From Monoplex corrugatus (lineage: Eukaryota > Mollusca > Gastropoda > Littorinimorpha > Ranellidae), in NCBI GenBank assembly GCA_030674185.1, contig JAPXFY010000031.1:44489066-44553065 (forward strand): a DNA stretch of 64,000 nt, in the 5' to 3' direction. Both the position numbers and the translations under genes were made by a program. Shown here piece by piece: positions 1 through 10,779 of the stretch; within the stretch, counting starts at the first letter, position 1; each line of letters begins with the position of its first letter. Below the pieces are notes generated by a model, which was not told the origin of the DNA, did no database searches, and was given only the letters and a program-made list of their open reading frames with translations.

Positions 1-184
1 TCTACTTTCTTTCTTTCCAAGTTTCTGTTTGGGAGGGGGTGGGGGGAGGAATCAATCCCCCATTTATTTTGTGTTCCTTGTGGATTTGAGGAGAGAGGAT
101 GGCCAAGTGTGAGACATTGATGAATGAAGAATAATTTTTAAGAGGATATGGTGAGAGTGTATGTTGTTTTACATGAGCATATGG

Positions 185-3170
185 CAACAGCATGTGGTAT
201 TACCAGGGTATGGTGACAGTGTATGGTATTATCAGGGTATGGTGACTGTGTGAAATTATCAGGGTATGATGACGGTGTGAAATTGTCAAGGTATGGTGAC
301 TATGTGAAATTATCAGGTATGGTGACAGTGTGAAATTGTCAAGGTATGGTGACAGTGTGAAATTATCAGGGTATGGTGACAGTGTGAAATTATCAAGGTA
401 TGGTGACTATGTGAAATTATCAGGGTATGGTGACAGTGTGAAATTATCAGGGTATGATGACGGCGTGAAATTGTCAAGGTATGGTGACTATGTGAAATTA
501 TCAGGGTATGGTGACGGCGTGAAATTGTCAAGGTATGGTGACTATGTGAAATTATCAAGGTATGGTGACAGTGTGAAATTATCAAGGTATGGTGACAGTG
601 TGAAATTATCAGGGTATGATGACGGCGTGAAATTGTCAAGGTATGGTGACTATGTGAAATTATCAAGGTATGGTGACAGTGTGAAATTATCAAGGTATGG
701 TGACAGTGTGAAATTATCAGGGTATGATGACAGTGTGAAATTATCAAGGTATGGTGACTATGTGAAATTATCAGGGTATGGTGACAGTGTGAAATTATAG
801 GTATGGTGACAGTGTGAAATTATCAGGGTATGGTGACAGTGTGAAATTATAAGGTATGGTGACTATGTGAAATTATCAGGGTATGGTGACAGTGTGAAAT
901 TATCAGGGTATGGTGACAGTGTGAAATTATCTGGGTATGGTGGCATGTGAAATTATCAGGGTATGATGACAGTGTGAAATTATCAAGGGTATGGTGACAG
1001 TGTGAAATTATCAGGGTATGGTGACAGTGTGAAATTATGAGGGTATGGTGGCTATGCGAAATTATCAGGGTAAGGTGACAGTGTGAAATTATCAGGGTAT
1101 GGTGACAGTGATGAAATTATCAGGGTATGGTGGCTATGCGAAATTATCAGGGTATGGTGACAGTGTGAAATTATCAAGGTATGGTGACAGTGTGAAATTA
1201 TCAGGGTATGATGCAGTGTTGAAATTATCAAGGTATGGTGCATGTGAAATTATCAGGGTATGGTGACAGTGTGACATTATCAGGTATGGATGACAGTATG
1301 GAAATTATGAGGGTATGGTGACAGTGTGAAATTATCAGGGTATGATGACAGTATGAAATTATGAGGGTATGGTGACAGTGTGAAATTATCAGGGTTGTAT
1401 GGTACAGGTGTGACATATTATCAGGGTATGGTGACAGTGTGAAATTATCAGGGTATGGTGACAGTGTGAAATTATCAGGGTATGGTGACATGTGAAATTA
1501 TATACGGATGGTGACAGTGTGAAATTATCAGGGTATGGTGACAGTGTGAAATTATCAGGGTATGGTGACAGTGTGACATTATCAGGGTATGGTGACTGTG
1601 AAATTATCAGGGTATGGTGACAGTGTGAAATTATCAGGGTATGGTGACAGTGTGACATTATCAGGGTATGGTGACAGTGTGACATTATCCATGTATGGTG
1701 ACAGTGTGAAATTATCAGGGTATGGTGACAGTGTGAAATTATCAGGGTATGGTGACTGTGAAATTATCAGGGTATGGTGACTGTGAAATTATCAGGGTAT
1801 GGTGACAGTGTGAAATTATCAGGGTATGGTGACAGTGTGACATTATCCGGGTATGGTGACAGTGTGAAATTATCAGGGTATGGTGACAGTGTGACATTAT
1901 CAGGGTATGGTGACAGTGTGACATTATCCGTGTATGGTGACAGTGTGACATTATCAGGGTATGGTGACAGTGTGACATTATCCGGGTATGGTGACAGTGT
2001 GACATTATCAGGGTATGGTGACAGTGTGACATTATCAGGGTATGGTGACAGTGTGACATTATCAGGGTATGGTGACAGTGTGAAATTATCCGTGTATGGT
2101 GACAGTGTGACATTATCCGTGTATGGTGACAGTGTGACATTATCCGTGTATGGTGACAGTGTGACATTATCCGGGTATGGTGACAGTGTGACATTATCCG
2201 GGTATGGTGACAGTGTGACATTATCCATGTATGGTGACAGTGTGACATTATCAGGATATGGTGACAGTGTGAAATTATCCATGTATGGTGACAGATTGAA
2301 ATTATCAGGGTATGGTGACAGTGTGATATTATCCGGGTATGGTGACACTGTGACATTATCCGTGTATGGTGACAGTGTGACATTATCAGGGTATGGTGAC
2401 AGTGTGACATTATCAGGGTATGGTGACAGTGTGACATTATCCGTGTATGGTGACAGTGTGAAATTATCAGGGTATAGTGACAGTGTGAAATTATCAGGGT
2501 ATGGTGACAGTGTGACATTATCCGGGTATGGTGACAGTGTGACATTATCCGTGTATGATGACAGTGTGAAATTATCAGGGTATGGTGACAGTGTGACATT
2601 ATCAGGGTATGGTGACATTATCAGGGTATGGTGACAGTGTGACATTATCAGGGTATGGTGACAGTGTGACATTATCAGGGTATGGTGACAGTGTGAAATT
2701 ATCCGTGTATGGTGACAATGTGACATTATCCATGTATGGTGACAGTGTGACATTATCCATGTATGGTGACAGTGTGACATTATCCGTGTATGGTGACAGT
2801 GTGACATTTTCAGGGTATGGTGACAGTGTGAAATTATCAGGGTATGGTGACAGTGTGACATTATCAGGGTATAGTGACAGTGTGACATTATCCATGTATG
2901 GTGACAGTGTGACATTATACGTGTATGGTGACAGTGTGAAATTATCAGGGTATGGTGACAGTGTGAAATTATCCGTGTATGGTGACAGTGTGACATTATC
3001 CATGTATGGTGACAGTGTGACATTATCCGTGTATGGTGACAGTGTGACATTATCTGTGTATGGTGACAAGTGTATGGTATGTACAGGAGGGCATGGTGAC
3101 AGTGTGAAATTATCCGTGTATGGTGACAAGTGTCTGGTGACAAGTGTATGGTGACAAAGGTATGGTGACA
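185..3170. repeat. 27-bp minisatellite in a dyskerin intron
   Basis: About 110 tandem copies of a unit of roughly 27 bp whose core is GGTATGGTGACAGTGTG followed by AAATTATCAG or ACATTATCC. Left of about 1750 the AAATTATCAG form dominates; right of it ACATTATCC/ACATTATCAG forms mix in, so the array has sub-families. It ends directly at the splice acceptor of the dyskerin exon at 3189. The unit resembles that boundary (CAG, then GGCATGGTGACA). Because 27 is divisible by 3, long reading frames run on both strands; none is a gene. Single-base losses are frequent at about 780-1500. Confidence 0.97.
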
Positions 3171-3188
3171 AGTGTATGGTATGTACAG

Positions 3189-3332
3189 GAGGGCATGGTG
3201 ACAATGCATGATGTGATGGATGCCATGTGGGAGTTAGACCACCGCAAGGAGGAGACATACCTGCGTCGTGTCATTAAGCCCCTGGAGGCCCTGCTCACCA
3301 GCCACAAACGAGTGTTCGTGAAGGACTCTGCT
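3189..3332 (+). CDS. DKC1: Dyskerin exon: end of catalytic region into PUA
   Basis: Encodes 48 residues, [14 protein letters not shown] to [10 protein letters not shown]. It matches the animal dyskerin segment MVTMHDVLDAQW...YLRRVV.PLE.LLTSHKR...KDSAV, which joins the TruB-type pseudouridine synthase fold to the PUA domain. Dyskerin is the catalytic subunit of H/ACA snoRNPs and a telomerase RNP component, acting in nucleolus and Cajal bodies. The acceptor is TGTACAG at 3182-3188 and the donor GTGAGT at 3333. The exon ends in phase 0 and joins the exon at 6625 without disturbing the frame. The upstream exons with the catalytic aspartate lie left of the window. The acceptor and first 15 exonic bases also occur as an exact copy about 100 bp upstream inside the minisatellite. 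Confidence 0.95.
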
Positions 3333-3639
3333 GTGAGTTGATTTCATTTGTCTGTATTCCATGTCGCCGTCTTCATTGTATTCATGTGTGGTGTTCTGGT
3401 GGTTTGGTGTCATCTGGTGCAGGCATTGTGGTGCTGTGTAGTCTGCTTACTCTGTCTTTGATGGGTGGTGAATGTAGGTAGTCAAAGTTCAAGAAAGGTA
3501 AAGCGGCGGGGGTGAGGAGATGGGCAGCGCCCTCATAATGCTGGCCCTGAAAGAAGTGGAGATCTTTGCCATCTCTCTGCTATACAACCTGATGGTGATG
3601 AGACTACTTTTGCCCCTGTTTTTGTTCTTGTTTTGTATT

Positions 3640-4527
3640 ACCGCTGCTTCCTGTCATGTAACCACACTTATATCATGGTGCTTCCTATCATGTAACACCT
3701 TATCTTGGGTCTTTCATATCATGTAACACCTTATCTTGGTGCTTCTTGTCTTGTAACCTTATCATGCTGTTTCATATCATGTAACACCTTGTCTTGCTGT
3801 TTGAGATCATGTAACACCTTATCTTGCTGTTTCTTATCATGTAACATATCTTGCTGATTCATATCATGTAACATCTTGCTGTTTGATATCATGTGACACC
3901 TTATTGTGCTGTTTCATGTCATGTAACACCTTACCTTCTGCTCCATATCATGTAACACCTTATCTTGCTGTTTGATATGTAACACCTTATCTTGCTGCTC
4001 CATATGTAACACCTTGTCTTGCTGTTTGATATCATGTAACACCTTATCTTGCTACTTTAATATCATGTAACCCATTATCTTGCCGTTTGATATGTAACAA
4101 CTTGTCATGCTGTTTGATATCGTGTAACACCTTATCTTGCTGTTTGATATGTAACACCTTATCTTGCTGTTTGATATGTACACCATATCTTGCTGTCCCC
4201 TATCATGTAACACCTTGCTGTTTGGTACGTAGCACCTTATTTTACTGTCCCCCATCATGTAACACCTTATCTTGCTGTTTAATATCCTGTAACACCTTAT
4301 CTTAATGTCCCTTATCATGTCACCTTCTGCTCCATATCATGTAACACCTTATCTTGCTGTTTGATATGTAACACCTTATCTTGCTGTTTCATATCATGTA
4401 ACACCTTATCTTGGTGCTTCCTGTCATGTAACACATTATCTTCCTGTTTCATACCATGTAAAACATTATCATCCCGTTTCATATGTAACATCTTACCTTG
4501 CTGTTTTATATCATGTAACACCTTATC
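3640..4527. repeat. 25-30-bp minisatellite, left block
   Basis: Imperfect tandem units built on CATGTAACACCTTATCTTG and TGCTGTTTGATAT lie in the dyskerin intron 3333-6624. Unit length varies through loss of ATCATG and similar pieces. The 300 bp between the upstream exon and this array show nothing recognisable. The array is interrupted at about 4530 by a LINE fragment and resumes at 5075. Confidence 0.93.
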
Positions 4528-4530
4528 AAT

Positions 4531-5072
4531 AGCCAGCCGAATCGGCCAAGCCAGAACAGCATTCAAGAAGATGAAAAACTTTCTTACCAACAAATGTCTA
4601 TCACTTAATATCAGAAAGAGAGTTCTTGAATGTTATAGAACCGATAATGTTATATGGTAGTGAGGCGTGGACAGTCGACATGCAAAGCCAGAACAAGATT
4701 AAGGCATCTGAAATGTGGTTTCTAAGAAGAATGTTGAGAGTTCCATGAACAGCAAAGAAAACAAACGGGACAGTCTTGATGGAGGCAGACACAAGAAGAC
4801 CATTGATAAGGAAGATTAGGAAAAGACAGGCAACATTTATAGGATATTTTATGAGGAAAGGGAAATTAGCTCTAACCTGGTCACAACAGGAAAGGTGGAG
4901 GGAAAGAGAGCGCCAGGTAGACCCTGGGAGAAAATATTGGATAGATTTGCGGGGTGGCTGAGGACAGACAGGGTGGAAGATGTGCTTGCGGCAACAAGGG
5001 ATAGACACATATAGAGGGCCATGACTGCCAACGCCATGTGGCCGGGCACATGATGATGATGATGATGATGAA
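4531..5072 (+). mobile_element. 5'-truncated LINE reverse-transcriptase fragment
   Basis: Frame-broken translation gives residues typical of the C-terminal part of a non-LTR endonuclease/reverse transcriptase: ARTAFKKMKNFLTNKCLSL, then EPIMLYGSEAWTVDMQSQNK after a frameshift, then MWFLRRMLRVP, a stop, and a tail ending near WRAMTANAMWPG. It ends in a (GAT)n microsatellite tail at 5051-5071, as RTE-like elements often do. The copy is truncated at its 5' end, with at least two frameshifts or stops, so it is inactive. AACACCTTA occurs on both sides and could be a target duplication, but the host array also contains that word. Confidence 0.82.
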
Positions 5073-5074
5073 CA

Positions 5075-5760
5075 CCTTAATATTGCTGTCCCCTATCATG
5101 TAACACCTTATCTTGCTGTTTCATATTATGTGACACCTTACCTTGGTGCTTCCTATCATGTAACACCTTGGTGTTTCCTATCATGTAACACCTTGGTGTT
5201 TCCTATCATGTAACACCTTACCTTGATGCTTTCCTATCTTGTAACACCTTACCTTGATGTTTTCCTATCATGTAACACCTTACCTTGATGCTTTCCTATC
5301 ATGTAACACCTTGGTGTTTCCTATCATGTAACACCTTACCTTGATGCTTTCCTATCATGTAACACCTTGGTGTTTCCTATCATGTAACACCTTACCTTGA
5401 TGCTTTCCTATCATGTAACACCTTACCTTGATGCTTTCCTATCATGTAACACCTTGGTGTTTCCTATCATGTAACACCTTACCTTGATGCTTTCCTATCA
5501 TGTAACACCTTATCTTGGTGCTTCTTTATCGTGTAACACCTTCTCTTGGTGCTTCCTGTCATGTAACATCTTATCTTGCTGCTTCGTAGTATGTAACACC
5601 TTATCTTGCTGTTTGATATCCTGTAACACCTTATCTTGCTGTTTGATATCATGTAACACTTTATCTTCCTGCTTCCTATCATGTAACACCTTACCTTTTG
5701 TTTGATATCATGTAACATCTTGTTGCTTCCTGTCGTCTAACACCTTATCTTACTGCTGTG
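5075..5760. repeat. 25-30-bp minisatellite, right block
   Basis: This continues the array left of the LINE fragment. The dominant variant here is CCTTGATGCTTTCCTATC plus ATGTAACA, alternating with a shorter CCTTGGTGTTTCCTATC form in a regular higher-order pattern at about 5200-5480. Left-type units return at 5560-5760. Confidence 0.93.
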
Positions 5761-5984
5761 TGCTTTTAATGTTGTCTGTAACATTGTGTTGTTATATCTA
5801 CAGATATAAACCTCCCCCTCCTGTGAGGATGCTGAGGACTGATAGTATCCCCACCTTCTGGCAATTCTGTACTAGAAATTTCTTCTTTTCTCTTATTCCC
5901 TTTGTTTCTGCCTTATCCCTTTGCTTTCTGTCATCTCTTTCTTGTTATTTTCTTTTTAACCTTTGTTTTTTTTCGTCCCAGTTT

Positions 5985-6250
5985 CTACACCACTTCAATG
6001 GCCACAGAAGCTGGCACAGTTTTTACAGTGGGGTGATGATGATGTCAGTGGGGATGATAATCGTGATGCTATGGACTTCCATCTGGGATTGAGACTGCGT
6101 GACAGGGCTGTACTCTATGTTTACAATCATAGCATATCATGGCTTCAACCAGGCCCGAGAAATACACTTGTGGTGCTGGTCAGAAGATTTGAGCAACATT
6201 CTCAATGACGCACCTGTGAAGTGGATGAAACTCGACTGTGTGGTCCCAGT
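5985..6250 (-). repeat. Dispersed repeat, body of the SINE-like family
   Basis: On the reverse strand this matches 32070-32262. Shared words in order include GTGAAGTGGATGA, GAGCAACA, TGTGGTG.TGGTC, ATTGAGACT and CACAGAAG.TGG. The tRNA-like head of the other copy is not recognisable here, so this copy is body only. It lies in the dyskerin intron, antisense to the gene. Similarity was judged by eye and no percent identity was computed. Confidence 0.8.
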
Positions 6251-6477
6251 CTTCCCAGTGAGCCCATAGCACGCCCTACTCTGGATAGGAGCCGGTCACT
6301 TCCTATCATTTTCTGCCTTGCTGGTCCATTCACCTTTTTTATGTTTTGTTGCACTTAAGTTTACATATCTGTATTCAGGTTTATATTTTTAAACCCATGG
6401 TGATGAATTGGACGGAATGGTCAATGCCAGAGGCATGTCCTTAGATTATAATATTAGGTGCAAATGCATCGATAGGT

Positions 6478-6590
6478 TTACCTGATTTTCTTTTCCGTGT
6501 TCAAAGAGGTGTTGAATGGTTACAACCCTGATATCGTTCTGCGCAGTCAGCTGGGCTTTAAACAATGACGTTAATGTCAACAAATATTTA
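6478..6590 (+). repeat. Dispersed repeat, CAGTCAGCTGGGCTTTAAAC family
   Basis: Contains TTCAAAGAGGTGTTGAATGG, ACCCTGATATCG, and GCGCAGTCAGCTGGGCTTTA at its right end. The reverse complement matches 35648-35755 closely. Partial or diverged relatives lie at 21019-21062, 23280-23366 and 32490-32600. The family is probably a SINE or MITE fragment; I cannot name it. Confidence 0.78.
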
Positions 6591-6624
6591 CCGTTGACTT
6601 TCAGGTAATGCTGTGCTGTTACAG

Positions 6625-6745
6625 GTAAACGCGGTGTGTTATGGAGCCAAAATCATGTTGCCAGGTGTTCTGCGATACCAGGATGGAATCGAGTTGAATG
6701 AGGAGATTGTGATCGTCACCACGAAAGGAGAGGCCGTAGCGCTGG
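6625..6745 (+). CDS. DKC1: Dyskerin exon: first part of PUA domain
   Basis: Encodes [19 protein letters not shown], then [20 protein letters not shown] and the first base of a glycine codon. It matches the animal dyskerin PUA start ([20 protein letters not shown]), the RNA-binding domain that holds the H/ACA guide RNA near its ACA box. The acceptor is GTTACAG ending at 6624 and the donor GTACCT at 6746. It enters in phase 0 and leaves one base, which the exon at 8246 completes to GGA, continuing with [16 protein letters not shown] homopolymeric G run lies about 50 bp beyond the donor. Confidence 0.96.
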
Positions 6746-7378
6746 GTACCTTTCTCTTCCTCTTTTGTTTGTTTATGGGTTTGTGTGGTGGATTTGGGGG
6801 GGGGGGGGGGGGGCAAGTTCTTTTTTTTCTTTTAATTTATTTGAAAACGAACTTTGCTTGGCTTCTTCTTTTTCTGTAATAAAAGGGGGATTGTTTCATA
6901 TCATCTGGGAAGGGGTGTGTGTCTGTGACTAAATTGTGTCAATAAAAGGGAGATTGATTCATATCAACCAGGAAGGGGTGTGTGTGTGTGTAATTTAAAC
7001 GTGTCGGTAAGATCTTTTAGCAGTTTTGGGATGGATCTTTACCAAAGTTGGGTCAGTGTAGTGAACTGTTGAAGAGTTATGACAGCTTCGGTTCAACGTT
7101 GGTTTGGAAGGTAGGAAAGCTCAAGGTCAGGGTCACATGGACCAAAAGAAGGGCATAAGTGGCACTTTCTCTGGAACACGGTGACAATAATTACAATCTG
7201 TATTGGTGTTGTGACAGTCTATTACTGTCCTCAATGTGCTTGTTTTTTTTCCTCTGATGCTGCTTTAAGTATTTGTGGCCTCGAGCAGTACAAAATCTGG
7301 ATTTTCTGTTATCATTTTTGTTACGAAGTTGGAATGGCTTGGTTATCTTTTCTTTTCTATTCTTTTTTCCCTGTTACC
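6746..7378. other. Dyskerin intron, no gene seen
   Basis: A poly-G run lies at about 6798-6813. A short direct duplication of about 65 bp covers 6880-6990 (AAAGGGGGATTG / AAAGGGAGATTG followed by ATATCA and GGAAGGGGTGTGTG). Nothing else is recognisable. Confidence 0.8.
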
Positions 7379-7549
7379 TTAACCCTTTGACTCCACCAAC
7401 TGCAAAAACTTAACCCTTTGACTCCTTCACTCTTTCCTGCAGGAAGCTGGTGGAAAGAGTGAGGGAGTCGAAGGGTTCAGTTTTTGCTTTGCTAGCATGG
7501 TTGACAATGCAGGATGCTGGTGGACAGGGCGTGGGAGTCAAAGGGTTAA
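7379..7549. mobile_element. TTAA-bounded palindromic miniature element, copy 1
   Basis: A 171-bp element begins TTAACCCTTTGACTCC and ends GGAGTCAAAGGGTTAA, apart from a base or two. The same terminal word recurs internally at about 7410 in direct order and at about 7464-7476 in reverse order, around a GCAGGAAGCTGGTGGA core, giving nested inverted repeats. TTAA at both ends is the target-site signature of piggyBac-type elements. It has no coding capacity. Related copies lie at 8471-8658, 41891-42044 and 42270-42459. Confidence 0.85.
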
Positions 7550-7884
7550 ATAAACTTTATTGGGCTATGTTAGAGTGGAGATAGCACCTCACCTTCAGTT
7601 TTACTACATAAGTTGAAACCTGCCTCAAACCTGCATGCAGCTTCCTCTTCACCTAAATGTGGGTGGGCATCTAACCCTGTTAAGTGTTGGAGAAGGTAAA
7701 GCTGCAAGAGAGGAGTGTGGCTTGAAAATCTGGCCTGGTATTAGTGAGAAGTCTACCTCCTTACTCCAGCAAGCGGAGCTTACCCAAGATTCCTGAAAGT
7801 CACCAACCTTAGTATCAGAATCTTCTCAGCAAAACTGGTGGGTGAATGAAGCCCCCTGCTCTTCTGATCGCTTGGCAGTAAAGA

Positions 7885-8110
7885 TGCTTTAGATCTGGAA
7901 GCATACAAAAAAGAAATCGGTGGTAAGTTTACCAGCTAAACAGGAATTTACATGAAAATTTGCTGTCTTTAGATCATGGCTTACATGTCAGACCATGCAA
8001 AAGAATAATCCATGGTAACTGTACGAGTGAAACGGGAATTTTCTTGAAAATTTTCCTTCTGTAGATCTGGGAGTGTACAAAATAAGCTTGATCATAAATT
8101 TTCAAGTCAT
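7885..8110. repeat. Degenerate tandem repeat of about 95 bp
   Basis: About two and a half diverged copies, each with TAGATC(T/A)GG, a CATACAAAA/TGCAAAAGA word, GGTAA...AAAC.GGAATTT and GAAAATTT. It lies in the dyskerin intron 500 bp after the miniature element. It looks old, and no function is visible. Confidence 0.65.
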
Positions 8111-8245
8111 TTTGAGGTACTTGGTCTATATGCATCAGGCACAGATCCCTGGCCTGAAGGAAAACTGATGGTCATGTGAATTTGGTGGAAAATGTAGTTT
8201 ATGTTTGGTCAGTAAAGTTGAAGGAATGTGTCTTGATGGGTACAG

Positions 8246-8364
8246 GAATAGCCTTGATGACGACGGCGACGATGGCAGCCTGTGACCACGGCATGATCGC
8301 CAAGATCAAGCGGGTCATCATGGAGCGAGACCTGTACCCTAAGAAGTGGAAGATGGGACAACTG
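8246..8364 (+). CDS. DKC1: Dyskerin exon: second part of PUA domain
   Basis: Encodes [39 protein letters not shown]. It matches dyskerin [33 protein letters not shown], the second half of the PUA domain, where several human dyskeratosis congenita substitutions cluster. The acceptor is GGTACAG ending at 8245 and the donor GTAAGG at 8365. The first two bases complete the glycine begun in the previous exon, and the exon ends in phase 0. No frame damage is seen. Confidence 0.96.
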
Positions 8365-8470
8365 GTAAGGTTTTTGGTCATGACGGGGTAGGATACAAGA
8401 CGCTCATTGTAAGACACACAACAGCTTAGTCTAAGATACATGACAGCTTAATGCAAATACAAGACAACTT

Positions 8471-8658
8471 GACCTTTAACTCCCGCATCCTGTCCATCAG
8501 CATCCTGCATTGCCAAGCATGCTAGGAAAGCAAAAAGTTAACCCTTTGATTCACTCACTCTATCCACCAGCTTCCTGCAGGGATCAGGTGGATAGGGTGA
8601 GGGAATCAGAGTTAGGTTTGTGCAGTTGGTGGACAGAATGTGGGAGTCAAAGGGTTGA
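8471..8658. mobile_element. TTAA-type palindromic miniature element, copy 2
   Basis: A diverged copy of the element at 7379. Left part: GACCTTTAACTCCCGCATCC. Centre: GTTAACCCTTTGATTCACTC opposed by GAGGGAATCAGAGTTA. Right end: GGGAGTCAAAGGGTTGA. Neither terminal TTAA is intact, so this is an older insertion. Confidence 0.75.
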
Positions 8659-9450
8659 TCTAAGATATAAGACAGCTTATTGCGAGATACAAAAACAGCT
8701 TATTGGTTCAAAATTGATATGAAACGGGTGGAATTTGGACACTGGCATTTAGGCACACACACATAACATGCACACAAACACTTTTATGTATACATACACA
8801 TTCGTTCAAGAAAAGACACTCTACAAGTGTGCTAAATATTTGTTGATTCCCTCTATTTGGTCTTGGGTCTTCCTCAGGGTAAAGTGTCAAAAAGACTGCA
8901 CAGAACCTTGTGAAAAAACAAACCAACCACACAGAACTTAGTAAACCTAAGTGATATCACGTTTTTGGCACCAGATGAGTCTTTCCTATACACACTAAAG
9001 TAGGATTTAAGAGAGACAATACCTATAAGATTACATGATGATAATAATGTGAGATCTTCCCAAAAGCGCCCAGAAAACCATTGTCTATGTTTGCCTGGGC
9101 CGTCAAGTGGAAGGAGAGTAACCTTGAGGTTGTTTGGGTGAGGCAGCTGGCTTTTCCGTGCTTGCTGTCTCAATATCACCTCATACACTCATTGTTTTTC
9201 AGTATAATTCACAAGTCTGAAATGTTTTGGCTCTTGTGAGACGGCAGGAAGTAACGCAATTAATGGGTGAAATAAACATACCTTTTTGGTCAGCTACATA
9301 ATTTTTTTGCTCTACGCCAACTGATGCCAGCTTGCAATTACATTCTTTGTAGAGATTGTGAGCACTCACAAATTTCACTCATTCAACATGAAACTGACTC
9401 TGTATGAAAATAAATAGGATATGATGGGAGCAAGTAGTGAGTGACAAATG
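8659..9450. other. Dyskerin intron, no gene seen
   Basis: Contains a short CA-rich patch at about 8750-8800. The longer reading frames on the reverse strand resemble no family I recognise and have no supporting context. Confidence 0.7.
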
Positions 9451-9454
9451 TAAT

Positions 9455-10565
9455 GTCTGACAGATGTAGTGTGTGGGTGTGACAGGTATAACATGCGTGG
9501 GTGTGACAGTGTGGGTGTGACTGTTTAACCTGTATGCATGTGTAGGTGTGCCATGTAAAACATGAATGGGTGTCACATGTAACTTGTATGGGTGTGACAT
9601 ATGTAACATGTATGAGTGTGGCAGATGTAATATGTATGAGTGTGGCAGATGTAACGTGTGGGTGTGACATGTAACTTGTATGGGTGTGACATATGTAACA
9701 TGTATGGATGTGGCAGATGTAATATGTATGAGTGTGGCAGATGTAACATGTGGGTGTGACATGTAACATGTATGGGTGTGACATGTGTGGGTGTGACATG
9801 TATAGGTGTGAATGTAACCTGGGGTGTGACATATAATGTGTAGGTGTGACATGTAAGATGGGTGTGACAATGTGACATGTAGGTGTGAATGTAACCTGTG
9901 GGTGTGAGATATAAATGTGTAGGTGTGAATGTAACTATGGGTGTGACAGATATAAATGTAGGTGTGAATGTAACCTGTGGGTGTGAAGATATAAATGTGT
10001 AGGTGTGAATGTAACCTATGGGTGTGACAGATATAAATGTGTAGGTGTGAATGTAACCTATGGGTGTGAGATATAATGTGTAGGTGTGACATGTAACATG
10101 TATGGGTGTGACAGATATGAATGTGTAGGTGTGACATGTAACCTGTATGGGTGTGACAGATATAAATGTGTAGGTGTGAATATAACCTGTGGGTGTGATA
10201 TGTGTAGGTGTGACATGTATGGGTGTGACAGATGTGTAGGTGTGACACGTAACATGTATGGGTGTGACAGATATGAATGTGTAGGTGTGACATGTATGGG
10301 TGTGACAGATATAATGTGTAGCTGTAACATGTATGGGTGTTACAGATACATGTGGGTGTGACATGAATGGGTGTTACAGATATAACATGTGGGTGTGACA
10401 TGTACGGGTGTGACAGATATAACATGGGTGTGACATGTATGGGTGTGACATATAATGTGTGGGTGTGACATGTAACATGTACGGGTGTGACAGATATATC
10501 ATGTGGGTGTGACATGTAACATGTATGTGTGTGGTTGTAATAAGCGTGATATGTATGTGTTGTGT
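9455..10565. repeat. GTGTGAC-rich irregular minisatellite before a dyskerin exon
   Basis: Units are built from GGGTGTGACA, TGTAACATGTAT, GATATAA and TGTGTAGGTGTGA in variable combinations, with periods from about 18 to 37 bp. The right end lies about 10 bp from the polypyrimidine-poor acceptor GGATTGCAG of the exon at 10577. Many units carry GTGTGACAG, an acceptor-like word. Long reverse-strand frames rich in His, Thr and Tyr are repeat artefacts. Confidence 0.95.
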
Positions 10566-10576
10566 GTGGATTGCAG

Positions 10577-10688
10577 GCGACGATAAAGCAGAAGTTACTG
10601 GCGGAAGGCAAGCTGGGCAAGCATGGCTCACCCAATGAAAGACACCGGATAGCTTCTTCCGTTTGATAGGGGCTCAGCCTCCCCTACG
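10577..10688 (+). CDS. DKC1: Dyskerin exon after PUA, with a frame break
   Basis: Opens ATIKQKLLAEGKLGKHGSPN, matching the dyskerin segment after PUA (KLMIKQGLLDKHGKP in human). The acceptor is GGATTGCAG ending at 10576. Read as given, the frame meets TGA at 10664. One base added near 10640 gives NEKTPDS, which fits the family's TP motif, carries the frame through to a GTAACT donor at 10689 and leaves two bases. That is exactly the phase the exon at 18224 needs. The family's following W...Y.DY motif is not found, so a second error or a lost exon is possible. The frame ending RGSASPT before the donor would fit the tail better. The 3' limit is therefore tentative. Confidence 0.8.
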
Positions 10689-10779
10689 GTAACTAGCTTG
10701 TCTGTTCTCTCTCTTTGCCTCACTGTGCTGCCCTCTCTCTCTGTTACACACTGCCGGGGTAGTCAGAGTATGTAGTATC

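Noticed and set aside
313..3258. Long open frames on both strands over the first array (up to 480 codons)
   Set aside because: The 27-bp period is divisible by 3, so any frame without a stop in one unit stays open. The content is simply repeated and frames shift wherever a unit loses a base.
6746..10576. Intron-encoded snoRNAs, as found in human DKC1 introns
   Set aside because: I looked for paired hairpins followed by ACA but could not support any by eye. A covariance search would be needed.
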